Positions 27,346 through 36,289 of a stretch of DNA of 64,000 nucleotides are shown piece after piece. The position numbers were made by a program, and so were the translations under genes. Origin of the DNA: Nocardia terrae (lineage in GTDB: Bacteria > Actinomycetota > Actinomycetes > Mycobacteriales > Mycobacteriaceae). Numbering within the stretch: the first letter of the stretch is position 1; each line of letters starts with the position of its first letter. The notes below the pieces were generated by a model that saw only the letters and a list, made by a program, of their open reading frames with translations, made no database searches and was not told where the DNA came from. Where the stretch lies: assembly GCF_009760405.1 (NCBI RefSeq), contig NZ_WRPP01000004.1:682001-746000 (forward strand), in the 5' to 3' direction.

Positions 27346-28506
27346 TCACACCGGGTCCGAGCTTATCGCCGACATGGGCGTGCCCACCGCCATCAGCGCG
27401 CGACGGGTATCCGCGATCATGGTTGCCGACCCGGCGATCTGGATCTGGCGGTCGGTCCACGCGCCGAAACTGGCGACCACCGCGCCCAGGTTGCCGATCA
27501 ACCTGCGGTGCATGCCGAACGGGGTTTCGGCGGGCGGGTAGGGGTGCCACCACGGGTTGGTCTCGTTCTCGCAGACCGGGACCACGGTGAGCCACGGATT
27601 GGATTGGGAGAGCTGCCACATGTTCTCCACGTCGTAGAGATCGCACGGGTAGCGCCCGCCCATGAACAGGTGCACGCGCGGATTGATGCCGCGGCGGCCC
27701 ATTTCGATCAGCTGCGCCCGCAGCGGCGCGATGCCGGTGCCGGAGCCGATCATGAGCACGTCCTTGCGGGTGCTCAGGTCCACGTGCAGTCCGCCCAGCG
27801 GGGCCGCGATCATCCAGCGGTCGCCGACCTGGGTCTCGTTCACGATGGCCGGGCTCACCCAGCCGGTGCGCACCTTGCGCACATGGAATTCGATCTCGCC
27901 GTACGGGTTCGTCGGAATCGCCGGCGACAGGTAGCGCCACATCTTGGGCCGCTGCGGAATGGCGATGGGCACGTACTGCCCGGCCTGGTACGGGATCGGG
28001 GTGTCGGTCTGCAGCCGGACGATGGCCAGATCGTCCACCACCCGCCGATGCCCGACCACCGTCGCCTCCCAATAGGGCTGCGATTTATCGGAATTGGCCC
28101 CGATGGCCATGGACGCCGAGATCAGGATGGTGATGTCGCGCCAGCCCGCCTCGAGTTGCCGCGACCAGTTGGCGGTCCCGTTGTAACTGCGGAAGGCGTG
28201 CAGCAGGGCGCGGCCGGCGATGTCGTAGTGCGCGGCCTCCACCCCGTACTTGCGGTGGTCGCGCGCGAGTTGCTCCAGGAAGCGTTGCGCGCGATCCCAG
28301 TCCTCCAGATTGTCGAGCACGAATTGGATGGCCGTGACCAACCGCTTGGGCTGCATGTCCATGGCGGAGGGGAACAGCTCCCGCAGGGCGGGAATCTCCG
28401 CGAAAAGATGACCGTAGAACGCGCTGATCAGCCGTTCGGGCCCGTGCGGGGCCTCGACGACTGTCCGAAAGTTTGCGCGGACCAGCGCTGCCGAACGCGC
28501 ATCCAC
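27346..28506 (-). CDS. Second flavohaemoglobin, type II-like
   Basis: 386 residues from a GTG with AAGGAAAG upstream. Haem-pocket residues occupy the same numbers as in the rightward paralogue: Tyr31 (B10), Phe45 (CD1), Gln52 (E7), His84 (F8). The reductase keeps WRYLSPA and GSGTGIAPLRA. The two proteins are close relatives on opposite strands around the globin-less reductase, implying local duplication with inversion. Role as for the first copy: NO detoxification or an alternative oxidation. Confidence 0.88.
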   Translation of the reverse strand: MDARSAALVRANFRTVVEAPHGPERLISAFYGHLFAEIPALRELFPSAMDMQPKRLVTAIQFVLDNLEDWDRAQRFLEQLARDHRKYGVEAAHYDIAGRALLHAFRSYNGTANWSRQLEAGWRDITILISASMAIGANSDKSQPYWEATVVGHRRVVDDLAIVRLQTDTPIPYQAGQYVPIAIPQRPKMWRYLSPAIPTNPYGEIEFHVRKVRTGWVSPAIVNETQVGDRWMIAAPLGGLHVDLSTRKDVLMIGSGTGIAPLRAQLIEMGRRGINPRVHLFMGGRYPCDLYDVENMWQLSQSNPWLTVVPVCENETNPWWHPYPPAETPFGMHRRLIGNLGAVVASFGAWTDRQIQIAGSATMIADTRRALMAVGTPMSAISSDPV

Positions 28507-28659
28507 GACGTCGAGCTTTCCTTCCTGTGCTGCTACCCCGGTACGCCTGCTGCCAGGCGGCCCTCCGCGTCAAGTATCCCTGAAAACCTGGTGGTCGCAC
28601 GGATATAGCGGAGGCTGATCGATTTGGGCCCGTTGGGAGGTATGGGCGCAACTCGAGGT

Positions 28660-29637
28660 TCAGATCACGAGGACTGTCTTGCCTCGCGCACCGGGCGCGC
28701 CGATCACGTCGGCGGCCTCCGCCAAGGGCGGCATATTGCTGATCGGAACCATCAGGTCGCTGTTGCCCACCAGTCGCAGGAGTTCCCGCAATTCGGCTGC
28801 GCCACCTGTGGATTCGAGATTACCACCGGTGACTCCGCGTGCCTTCAGGTCCTCCTCGTCGGCGGACCACACGGTCGAATAGGCCGCCCCGCCCGGCTTC
28901 ACCAGGCTCGCGTTGTCGGCGAAGACCGGTGGCGGCGAGACCAGATCGAAGAGCACGTCGATGCCGCCCGGATCGGTGATCCGCACCGAATCGGCTACCG
29001 ACGGCTCCGAGTCCAGGGCATGGGTGGGGGAGTCGGTGACGGTGATGCGGCCGTAGTTCACCACCTCGGTCGCGCCCAGCCGGATCATGCGATCGGTGTC
29101 GTCGGGGCGGGCGGTGGCGAGGACGTGGGCGCCGGCCAGCGCGCCGAGCTGCACGAGATAGGAGCCCACCCCGCCCGACGCGCCCACGATCAGGATCTTC
29201 TGACCGCCCTTGACCCCGGCGGCGTGCATGAGGTCCAGTGCGGTGATGCCCGCCGTCGGCAGTGCCGCGGCCCGGATCGCGGTGACCTCGTCCGGCAGCT
29301 TCGCGATCGTGCTCTCGCACGGCACCACGATGTACTCGGCGAAGGTGCCGTGCCCGACCGGCGGGACGAGGAACTTCCCGACCACCCGGTCCCCGATCTC
29401 GAAATCGTTGACCCCCGACCCGACCGCGGAGATCGTCCCCGCCCCGTCGGTACCGGGAATCAGCGGAAAGTCGTGGGGGAGTTTGCCGTCCAGGAAACCG
29501 TCCATGATCCGCTTGTCGAACGGGTTGACTCCGGCCGCTTCCAGCTGGATCTGTACCTGGCCCGGTCCGACCTCGGGAATCGGCATGTCGGCGGCCTCGG
29601 GCCGGCCTCCGAACTCACGGACGACGATCGCGCGCAT
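28660..29637 (-). CDS. Zinc-independent MDR quinone oxidoreductase
   Basis: 325 residues from the ATG at 29637, chosen for the GGAGGAG ribosome site; the long in-frame upstream extension overlaps the clpB promoter and is not credible. The N-terminal GroES-like fold (RAIVVREFGGRPEAADMPIPE, GTDGAGTISAVGSG) lacks zinc ligands. The Rossmann motif is VGASGGVGSYLVQ. The family reduces quinones or enones with NADPH. It is divergent from clpB across a heat-shock promoter, so it could be affected by HspR binding there. Confidence 0.9.
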   Translation of the reverse strand: MRAIVVREFGGRPEAADMPIPEVGPGQVQIQLEAAGVNPFDKRIMDGFLDGKLPHDFPLIPGTDGAGTISAVGSGVNDFEIGDRVVGKFLVPPVGHGTFAEYIVVPCESTIAKLPDEVTAIRAAALPTAGITALDLMHAAGVKGGQKILIVGASGGVGSYLVQLGALAGAHVLATARPDDTDRMIRLGATEVVNYGRITVTDSPTHALDSEPSVADSVRITDPGGIDVLFDLVSPPPVFADNASLVKPGGAAYSTVWSADEEDLKARGVTGGNLESTGGAAELRELLRLVGNSDLMVPISNMPPLAEAADVIGAPGARGKTVLVI

Positions 29638-29808
29638 TGCTGCTCCTCCATGTCGGGCCTTCTCGAAAGGGGTTTCAGGGGAAGCCCCTGAGAGTTCCGC
29701 GAGTTGGCTTGCGATGAGCTGGTGTGATGCGTCAACGAATGGGGTCATCGTACGCGTAGCGTAGAAAAGGCCCTTGGACTCTGGACCCGGCGTCGAAAAC
29801 TGGTCAGA

Positions 29809-29829
29809 CTTGAGCGGAACAGACTCAAC
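29809..29829 (+). promoter_or_regulatory. HAIR-like HspR operator upstream of clpB
   Basis: CTTGAGC-N7-ACTCAAC matches CTTGAGT-N7-ACTCAAG at 12 of 14 arm positions with exact spacing. It overlaps the -35 element of the SigH-like clpB promoter, so HspR binding should exclude polymerase. Confidence 0.85.
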
Positions 29830-29841
29830 TTCTACCGCGTT
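29816..29841 (+). promoter_or_regulatory. SigH-like promoter of clpB
   Basis: GGAACA (29816-29821), a 17-base spacer and GTT (29839-29841) fit the SigH consensus and have the same spacing as the dnaK promoter. The -10 lies 31 bases before the GTG start. Confidence 0.65.
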
Positions 29842-29872
29842 GTAGTCAGCAACGACTAGTAGGAAGGTGACA

Positions 29873-32428
29873 GTGGACTCGTTCAATCCCACCACCAAGA
29901 CCCAGGCGGCCCTGACCGCCGCACTCCAGGCGGCCTCCGCCGCGGGAAATCCGGAGATCCGTCCGGCGCACTTGCTGGTGGCGTTGCTGGATCAGACCGA
30001 CGGCATCGCCGCCCCCTTGCTCAAGGCCGTCGCAGTCGACCCGGCGACGGTGCGACGCGAGGCCCAGGACATCGTCGACCGGCTGCCCCGTGCGAGCGGC
30101 GCGACCACCACCCCCAACCTCGGGCGCGAGGCTCTCGCCGCGGTCACCGCCGCGCAGCGACTGGCCACCGAGATGGGCGACGAGTACGTCTCCACCGAAC
30201 ACATGATGGTCGGCCTGGCCCAGGGTGATTCGGATGTTCAGCAATTGCTGCTGAAGTACGGCGCGACCGCCGACGCGCTGCGCGAGGCCTTCACCGCCGT
30301 GCGCGGCAACACCCGTGTCACCAGTGCCGATCCGGAGGGTCAGTACCAGGCGCTGGAGAAGTACTCCACCGATCTGACCGCCGCCGCCCGCGAGGGCAAG
30401 CTGGACCCGGTCATCGGCCGTGATCACGAAATCCGCCGTGTCGTACAGGTTCTGAGCCGCCGCACCAAGAACAACCCGGTGCTCATCGGCGAGCCGGGCG
30501 TCGGCAAGACCGCCATCGTGGAGGGCCTGGCGCAGCGCATCATCGAGGGCGACGTCCCGGAATCGTTGCGCGGCAAGAAGCTCATCTCACTCGACCTGGG
30601 CGCGATGGTGGCCGGCGCGAAGTACCGCGGTGAATTCGAGGAGCGGTTGAAGGCCGTGCTCGAGGAGATCAAATCCTCCGCGGGGCAGATCATCACGTTC
30701 ATCGACGAGCTGCACACCATCGTGGGCGCCGGCGCCACCGGCGAATCCGCCATGGACGCGGGCAACATGATCAAGCCCATGCTCGCCCGCGGCGAGCTGC
30801 GGCTGGTCGGCGCGACCACCCTCGACGAATACCGCCAGCACATCGAGAAGGACGCGGCCCTGGAACGCCGCTTCCAGCAGGTGCTGGTCGGCGAGCCGTC
30901 GGTGGAGGACACCGTCGGCATCCTGCGCGGGCTCAAGGAGCGCTACGAGAACCACCACCACGTGCGCATCACCGACTCCGCGCTGGTGGCCGCCGCGACC
31001 CTGTCCGACCGCTACATCACCTCCCGGTTCCTGCCGGACAAGGCCATCGACCTGGTCGACGAGGCGGCGTCGCGGCTGCGCATGGAAATCGATTCCCGCC
31101 CCGTGGAAATCGACGAGATCGAGCGCGTCGTGCGACGGCTCGAGATCGAAGAGGTGGCGCTGGCCAAGGAGACCGACGAGGCCTCCAAGGCGCGGCTGGA
31201 GAAGCTGCGGTCCGAGCTCGCCGACGACCGCGAGAAGCTCAACCAGCTGATGACCCGCTGGCAGAACGAGAAGTCGGCCATCGACGCGGTCTCCGGGCTC
31301 AAGGAACAGCTCGAGACGCTCAAGGGCGAGTCCGAGCGGGCCGAGCGCGACGGTGACTACAACAAGGCCGCCGAGCTCCGCTACGGGCGAATCCCCAAGC
31401 TGGAGAAGGAACTCGCCGAGGCCGAGGCCAAGGCGAAGACCGCCGCCGACGGTGACGTCATGCTCAAGGAGGAGGTCGGCACGGACGATATCGCCGAGGT
31501 GGTGTCGTCGTGGACCGGTGTCCCCGTGGGCAAGATGATGGAGGGCGAGACCCAGAAGCTGCTGCGCATGGAGGACGAGCTGGGCAACCGGGTCGTCGGG
31601 CAGCGCGAAGCCGTGCAGGCGGTGTCGGATGCCGTGCGCCGCGCGCGGGCCGGGGTCGCCGACCCCAACCGTCCGACCGGTTCCTTCATGTTCGTGGGCC
31701 CCACCGGTGTCGGTAAGACCGAGCTCGCGAAGGCGTTGGCGGACTTCCTGTTCGACGACGAGCGCGCCATGGTCCGCATCGACATGAGCGAGTACTCCGA
31801 GAAGCACTCGGTGGCCCGCCTCGTCGGTGCGCCTCCCGGCTACGTCGGATACGACCAGGGCGGCCAGCTGACCGAGGCGGTGCGGCGACGCCCGTACACG
31901 GTGGTGCTGTTCGACGAGATCGAGAAGGCCCACCCGGACGTCTTCGACATCCTGCTGCAGGTGCTCGACGAAGGTCGGCTCACCGACAGCCAGGGCCGCA
32001 CGGTCGACTTCCGCAACACCATCCTCATCCTGACCTCGAATCTGGGTGCGGGCGGTGACAAGGAGACCGTCATGGCCTCGGTGCGCCGCGCCTTCAAGCC
32101 GGAGTTCCTGAACCGGCTCGACGACGTGGTCATGTTCCACGCCCTCGACGAGGAACAACTCGAGCACATCGTGGACATCCAGCTGAACCAGCTGCAGAAG
32201 CGGCTCTCGCAGCGCCGCCTGAAGCTGGACGTGTCCGACTCGGCCCGCTTCTGGCTGGCCGTGCGCGGATACGACCCGGCCTACGGTGCGCGCCCGCTGC
32301 GCCGCCTCATCCAGCAGGCCATCGGCGACTCGCTCGCCAAGGAACTGCTGGCCGGGGAGGTCCAGGACGGCGACATCGTGAAGGTCAACGTCACCCCCGA
32401 CGGCGACAACCTCATCGTCGGGCGCTGA
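29873..32428 (+). CDS. clpB: Disaggregase ClpB
   Basis: 851 residues, normal for ClpB. The GTG at 29873 (giving a start like the mycobacterial MDSFNPTTKTQAAL) is preferred over a GTG two codons earlier because AGGAAGG precedes it. It has an N domain (1-150), first AAA module with Walker A GEPGVGKT (about 206-213), the ClpB/Hsp104 coiled-coil middle domain (about 400-530), and second AAA module with GPTGVGKT (about 609-616). It extracts proteins from aggregates with DnaK. Regulated by HspR and probably SigH. The flavohaemoglobin-clpB neighbourhood is shared with M. tuberculosis. Confidence 0.98.
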   Translation: MDSFNPTTKTQAALTAALQAASAAGNPEIRPAHLLVALLDQTDGIAAPLLKAVAVDPATVRREAQDIVDRLPRASGATTTPNLGREALAAVTAAQRLATEMGDEYVSTEHMMVGLAQGDSDVQQLLLKYGATADALREAFTAVRGNTRVTSADPEGQYQALEKYSTDLTAAAREGKLDPVIGRDHEIRRVVQVLSRRTKNNPVLIGEPGVGKTAIVEGLAQRIIEGDVPESLRGKKLISLDLGAMVAGAKYRGEFEERLKAVLEEIKSSAGQIITFIDELHTIVGAGATGESAMDAGNMIKPMLARGELRLVGATTLDEYRQHIEKDAALERRFQQVLVGEPSVEDTVGILRGLKERYENHHHVRITDSALVAAATLSDRYITSRFLPDKAIDLVDEAASRLRMEIDSRPVEIDEIERVVRRLEIEEVALAKETDEASKARLEKLRSELADDREKLNQLMTRWQNEKSAIDAVSGLKEQLETLKGESERAERDGDYNKAAELRYGRIPKLEKELAEAEAKAKTAADGDVMLKEEVGTDDIAEVVSSWTGVPVGKMMEGETQKLLRMEDELGNRVVGQREAVQAVSDAVRRARAGVADPNRPTGSFMFVGPTGVGKTELAKALADFLFDDERAMVRIDMSEYSEKHSVARLVGAPPGYVGYDQGGQLTEAVRRRPYTVVLFDEIEKAHPDVFDILLQVLDEGRLTDSQGRTVDFRNTILILTSNLGAGGDKETVMASVRRAFKPEFLNRLDDVVMFHALDEEQLEHIVDIQLNQLQKRLSQRRLKLDVSDSARFWLAVRGYDPAYGARPLRRLIQQAIGDSLAKELLAGEVQDGDIVKVNVTPDGDNLIVGR

Positions 32429-32442
32429 CCAGCGCAAATATC

Positions 32443-32476
32443 GGCCCCCGTGCGAACTTCGGTTCGCGCGGGGGCC
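32443..32476 (+). terminator. Intrinsic terminator of clpB with UUCG tetraloop
   Basis: A 15-base stem (GGCCCCCGTGCGAAC / GTTCGCGCGGGGGCC, one G-U pair) closes on C(TTCG)G, an extra-stable tetraloop. It is followed by a T-rich tract. Confidence 0.92.
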
Positions 32477-32543
32477 TTTCTGTTTGGGAACCGTCCGGTC
32501 GAGTTCGCGGCTCAGTAGCCGTTCCCCGCCTACCCTGGAGGCC

Positions 32544-33374
32544 ATGACTAATCCGAGCGATCCGTGGTCGCGGCGGCCGGAACCGGGCCAGGAGAGTGGG
32601 CCGACCGAGCAGTCCGGACCGGGCGGCCAGCCCTCGGAGAACAGTCCGACCGACTATTTCGGGCAGCCGCCCGGGCCCGACGCCACCCGCGTCCTGCCGC
32701 CCGCCGACGCCCAGTGGGGCGGCTACGAGACCGGCGGGGGATACGAGCCGACGGCCGTCTACCCGACGGCGCCGGGAGAGCAGCCGACGAGTAGTTATGG
32801 CGCTCCGGCCTATCCGGGCGGGCCCGGCTATCCGGGCGGGCCGGGGATGCCGACCGGCGGATATCAGCCCGCGGGGTTCCCGCAGAACCCGCCGCCGCCC
32901 CCGCCCAAGCGCAACACCACCCTGTGGATCGCCCTGGCCATCGCCGCCGTGATCGTGGTCGCCATCGCCGGCGTCCTGATCGGAACGATGCTGGGGAACA
33001 AGGATTCGTCGACCTCGGCCGCCGCCTCCAGCAGCGTCGTGACCTCCGGATATCCGCAGCCCGGCAACACGTCCGCGCTACCACTACCCAGCGGCATCCC
33101 GACCATTCCGGGCCTCGGCGATCTGGATCAGCTCGGCGCGAACATGGGCACCATCGCCAGCAACGACGGCTCGACCCTGACCATCACCTCTTTGTCCGGC
33201 GACAAGGTCACCGTGAAGACCGACGCCAAGACACAGGTGATATCCCTCGGCAGCACCAAGGTGGCGGACCTCCCCGTCGGGGAAGTCGTTATGGTGCAAG
33301 GTGATAAGAACGCCGACGGCTCCATTCAAGCGAAGCTGATCTTCAGCACCTCCTTGCCGAGCGGAACCCGATGA
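32544..33374 (+). CDS. Single-pass membrane protein with DUF5666-like C-terminus
   Basis: 276 residues from the ATG at 32544 (GGAGG upstream). The first 145 residues are a Pro/Gly/Tyr-rich disordered region with PGGPGYPGGPG repeats, presumably cytoplasmic. One membrane span follows (LWIALAIAAVIVVAIAGVLI, about 149-168), then a Ser/Thr linker. The exported beta-rich domain contains GTIASNDGSTLTITSLSGDKVTV and DLPVGEVVMVQGDKNADGS, typical of DUF5666. Function unknown; envelope-exposed by topology. It is separated from clpB by a terminator. Confidence 0.85.
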   Translation: MTNPSDPWSRRPEPGQESGPTEQSGPGGQPSENSPTDYFGQPPGPDATRVLPPADAQWGGYETGGGYEPTAVYPTAPGEQPTSSYGAPAYPGGPGYPGGPGMPTGGYQPAGFPQNPPPPPPKRNTTLWIALAIAAVIVVAIAGVLIGTMLGNKDSSTSAAASSSVVTSGYPQPGNTSALPLPSGIPTIPGLGDLDQLGANMGTIASNDGSTLTITSLSGDKVTVKTDAKTQVISLGSTKVADLPVGEVVMVQGDKNADGSIQAKLIFSTSLPSGTR

Positions 33375-33401
33375 ATCCACTTACGGTTGCCCCGACCTGA
33401 A

Positions 33402-33516
33402 GGTTCGCGGCGCGTCTCGTTCTGGACTGAGCGGAGCGGGGGAGCGAAGCGGAGGAGCGGAGGGAGGGAAGAACGAGACCTCCAGCGCCGCGAACCCGCC
33501 CGGAGCGAAGCGGAGG
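33402..33516. repeat. Long hairpin element with repeated GGAGCGAAGCGGAGG motif
   Basis: Outer arms GGTTCGCGGCGC (33402-33413) and GCGCCGCGAACC (33485-33496) and inner arms GTCTCGTTCT (33414-33423) and AGAACGAGAC (33470-33479) pair perfectly, with a 5-base bulge on the right. The loop is purine-rich and holds GGAGCGAAGCGGAGG (33441-33455), which recurs just outside the stem at 33502-33516. This looks like a mobile or REP-like intergenic element rather than a simple terminator, although it could stop transcription of the upstream gene. Confidence 0.65.
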
Positions 33517-33545
33517 GCAAATAAACACAGATAGGGTAGGCGGCG

Positions 33546-34640
33546 ATGACGGCGATATGGTTCGGGCTGGCGGCGATCGCACTGGTGGGTGCGATCGTGC
33601 TGCTCTATTTCGATCGGCTGCAACGGCAGCGCACCGGGCACGTGCGGCAGGTCTGGGCGAAATCCCAGGGCTACACCTATGTTTCGGTGGAGCCCGCGCT
33701 CGCCTCGACCTGGCGGCGCGGCGCGCTGGCCAAACTCGGCTACCTGTCCGCGGTGGACGTGGTCTCCGGCAACCGCAAGGGCGAGAAGTTCGTGCTCTTC
33801 GATCTCGAGGACGCCGCCACCCTGGTCGCGGTGCGCCGGCAGATCGGCTCGGACATCGATATCGACCTGCGGCTGAAAACCGCGGCGCCGCCGAAGGATC
33901 ACGATCTGGAACTGCTCGGCGCCATCGGTGACCGGGTGGTCTTCGCCACCAATCCGGACATCGCCCGGCACGCGGTGGACCAGCGCATGGTGGCGTTCAT
34001 CGAGTCGCTGCCCGACTCGGTGCAGCAGCTGTGGTCCGAGGGCAACTGGACCCTGGGCATGCTGCCGGTCGGGGCCGTCGCCAAGGACTGGGAGATGGCC
34101 ATCGACGCGGTGCTGCGGCTGTCGGGTCTGCTGCACGTGCTGCCGCCGGTCATCAATACCGAGCGCGGCCGGGACGAACTGCCCGAACCCGGCAGCTCCC
34201 GCCCGATCCCCATGGACGACGACTACGACGGCCACGACGAGTACGGCGACTACGGCGACGACGAACCCGCCCGTCCGCCGCGCCCCCGTCCCGACGCCGA
34301 CGACTCCCCGCTGGTCAGCGATATCGCGGGCGCCGGTGAACCGGAGGACGGCGAGCCCGAGAACTGGCGTCCCGCACTGAAGGTCGTGCCGGACCCGCGC
34401 AATCGGCCGCGCCGCAACTGGCCGCCCGCCCCGGAGGGCGAGTCCGAGTGGGACGAGCAGGACGGTCCGCGCCGCCCCGATGACGAAGACCGTTGGGCCG
34501 AGGCCGAATCCGACGAGCCCGGCGACGACCCCGATCGTGAGCCCGAGGAGGGCTGGCGCAAGGATCAGGGCCGCAGCGCCCCGCCCGGCGGGCCCTTCCA
34601 CCCGGGATTCCGTCCGTATCAGGGACCGACTCCGCGGTGA
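33546..34640 (+). CDS. N-terminally anchored membrane protein with acidic disordered tail
   Basis: 364 residues. One membrane segment lies at the N-terminus (IWFGLAAIALVGAIVLLYF, about 4-22). A conserved domain of about 170 residues follows (HVRQVWAKSQGYTYVSVEP to LRLSGLLHVLPPVI). The last 150 residues are strongly acidic and Pro/Arg-rich, hence disordered. Position between clpB and pyrE matches M. tuberculosis Rv0383c, a conserved secreted/membrane protein of unknown function. The cytoplasmic or exported side cannot be decided. Confidence 0.82.
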   Translation: MTAIWFGLAAIALVGAIVLLYFDRLQRQRTGHVRQVWAKSQGYTYVSVEPALASTWRRGALAKLGYLSAVDVVSGNRKGEKFVLFDLEDAATLVAVRRQIGSDIDIDLRLKTAAPPKDHDLELLGAIGDRVVFATNPDIARHAVDQRMVAFIESLPDSVQQLWSEGNWTLGMLPVGAVAKDWEMAIDAVLRLSGLLHVLPPVINTERGRDELPEPGSSRPIPMDDDYDGHDEYGDYGDDEPARPPRPRPDADDSPLVSDIAGAGEPEDGEPENWRPALKVVPDPRNRPRRNWPPAPEGESEWDEQDGPRRPDDEDRWAEAESDEPGDDPDREPEEGWRKDQGRSAPPGGPFHPGFRPYQGPTPR

Positions 34641-34800
34641 CCTGCCGCGGTGCGACGCAGCGAGGTGACTCGCCGCGGCGCGCCGCAGCCACGTCGCATC
34701 TGCGGGAATTCGCAGCCTGTGGGAGGGGCAGGGACCAGAATGGGGGCGCAGTTCCGGTCATCGCCGACCGCTCCTCCGTTGTGCGAGTGATAGGCCGTCG

Positions 34801-35613
34801 ATGACCGAGAGTTCCCCTGCAGCGCGCCTGCCCGGCGCGCATCGTCCGGTGGCCCTGGTCACCGGGCCCACCTCCGGCATCGGCAAGGCGTACGCCACCC
34901 GGCTCGCCTCGCTCGGTTACGACCTGGTGCTGGTGGCGCGTGATGAGGACCGGCTGGCCGCGCTGGCACACGACGTACAGGTGCGGTTCGGCGCGCGAGC
35001 CGAGGTATTACCGGCCGACCTGGGACATCCACACGATCGCGATCTGGTGGCGGCCCGGTTGGCCGATGGCGTCGAATTCCTGGTCAACAACGCGGGATTC
35101 GGCATGTCGGGCGAATTCTGGACGCAGGCGCCGGACGCCCTGCAGCACCAACTGGATGTGAACGTCACCGCCGTGGTGCAGCTGACCCGGGCGGCCCTGC
35201 CGCCCATGCTGCACGCGGCCAAGGGCACCGTGGTGAATGTGGCCAGCACCGCGGGCCTGATCCCCGGACGGGGATCGACCTACTCGGCCTCCAAGGCGTA
35301 CGTCGTATCCTTCTCCCAAGGGCTGGCAGGCGGGCTGGCCGGGACCGGAGTTCGGGTGCAGGCACTGTGCCCGGGTTTCGTCCGCACCGAATTCCATGAG
35401 CGAGCCGGAATCGACATGACCTCGCTGCCGCGACCACTGTGGTTGACCGTGGACGAGGTGGTAGCCGGTTCGCTGCACGACTTGGAGAAGGACCGGGTGA
35501 TCAGCGTGCCCGGAATGCAGTACAAAGCGATCGTCGCGATCGCAGGGCTTATCCCACGATCCCTGGCGACCCGCCTGAACCGGGGCCTGTTCAACGCACG
35601 CGGAAGGACATAG
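34801..35613 (+). CDS. Short-chain dehydrogenase/reductase
   Basis: 270 residues of the classical SDR fold: nucleotide motif TGPTSGIGKAYATRL (about 20-34), NNAGFG, catalytic Ser in NVASTAGLIPG, and the YSASKAYV Tyr-x-x-x-Lys pair, then the PGFVRTEFH loop. The N-terminal nucleotide-loop Arg/Asp pattern does not decide NADPH versus NADH. Substrate unknown; many mycobacterial relatives act on lipids. It ends eight bases before pyrE and is probably co-transcribed. Confidence 0.92.
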   Translation: MTESSPAARLPGAHRPVALVTGPTSGIGKAYATRLASLGYDLVLVARDEDRLAALAHDVQVRFGARAEVLPADLGHPHDRDLVAARLADGVEFLVNNAGFGMSGEFWTQAPDALQHQLDVNVTAVVQLTRAALPPMLHAAKGTVVNVASTAGLIPGRGSTYSASKAYVVSFSQGLAGGLAGTGVRVQALCPGFVRTEFHERAGIDMTSLPRPLWLTVDEVVAGSLHDLEKDRVISVPGMQYKAIVAIAGLIPRSLATRLNRGLFNARGRT

Positions 35614-35621
35614 ACACAGCA

Positions 35622-36167
35622 ATGCAGGTAACGACGACCGACCGGGACAGACTCGCGGCTCTGGTACGTGACCTCGCCGTCGTACACGGCCGGGTCACCC
35701 TGTCCTCGGGCAAGGAAGCGGACTACTACGTGGACCTGCGCCGCGCCACCCTGCACCACGAGGCCGCCCCGCTGATCGGCAAGTTGCTACGTGAACTCGT
35801 GGCGGACTGGGACTTCGACGCGGTGGGCGGGCTCACCATGGGCGCGGACCCGGTGGCGGCCGCGGTCATGCACGCGCCGGGGCGTCCCATCGACGCGTTC
35901 GTGGTGCGCAAGGCGGCCAAGACCCACGGCATGCAGCGGCAGATCGAGGGTCCGGACATCGTGGGCAAGCGGGTGCTGGTGGTCGAGGACACCACCACGA
36001 CCGGCAATTCGCCGCTGACCGCCGTGCGTGCGCTGCGGGACGCCGGCGCGATCGTGGTCGGTGTGGCCACGGTGGTCGACCGTGAGACCGGGGCCGACGG
36101 CATCATCGCCGCGGAGGGCCTCGAGTACCGGTCCATCCTGGGACTGAAGGACCTCGCGCTCGGCTGA
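35622..36167 (+). CDS. pyrE: Orotate phosphoribosyltransferase
   Basis: 181 residues. It has the start RDRLAALVRDLAVVHGRVTLSSGKEADYYVDLR typical of OPRTase and the PRPP-binding motif VLVVEDTTTTGNSPL near residue 120. It joins orotate and PRPP to make OMP in pyrimidine synthesis. Rv0382c (pyrE) holds the equivalent place next to clpB in M. tuberculosis. The following gap contains two stacked hairpins. Confidence 0.96.
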   Translation: MQVTTTDRDRLAALVRDLAVVHGRVTLSSGKEADYYVDLRRATLHHEAAPLIGKLLRELVADWDFDAVGGLTMGADPVAAAVMHAPGRPIDAFVVRKAAKTHGMQRQIEGPDIVGKRVLVVEDTTTTGNSPLTAVRALRDAGAIVVGVATVVDRETGADGIIAAEGLEYRSILGLKDLALG

Positions 36168-36172
36168 GGACA

Positions 36173-36235
36173 AAAGTCCTTACTGATTGATTAACAGGAC
36201 TTTGCTCTGGGCTGAACCCTTGCTCTGGGTTAGCC
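36173..36235 (+). terminator. Stacked hairpins after pyrE
   Basis: First: AAAGTCCT / AGGACTTT (36173-36180, 36196-36203), an 8-base stem with a 15-base loop and T-rich flank, starting six bases after the pyrE stop. Second: GGCT-AACCC / GGGTT-AGCC (36210-36235), nine pairs with one bulged base. A 10-base direct repeat TTGCTCTGGG lies at 36202-36211 and 36220-36229. They probably end pyrE transcription; the repeats could instead be regulator sites for the downstream KAS III gene. Confidence 0.6.
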
Positions 36236-36289
36236 TGGTGCTGGTCTTACGTCCGACAAAGGTGTTGTGAAGGGTCGTGTGAGTCACCT

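Noticed and set aside
29638..29898. Upstream extension of the quinone oxidoreductase by 87 codons
   Set aside because: It would cross the HAIR/SigH promoter and clpB start; the ATG at 29637 has a strong ribosome site and matches the family N-terminus.
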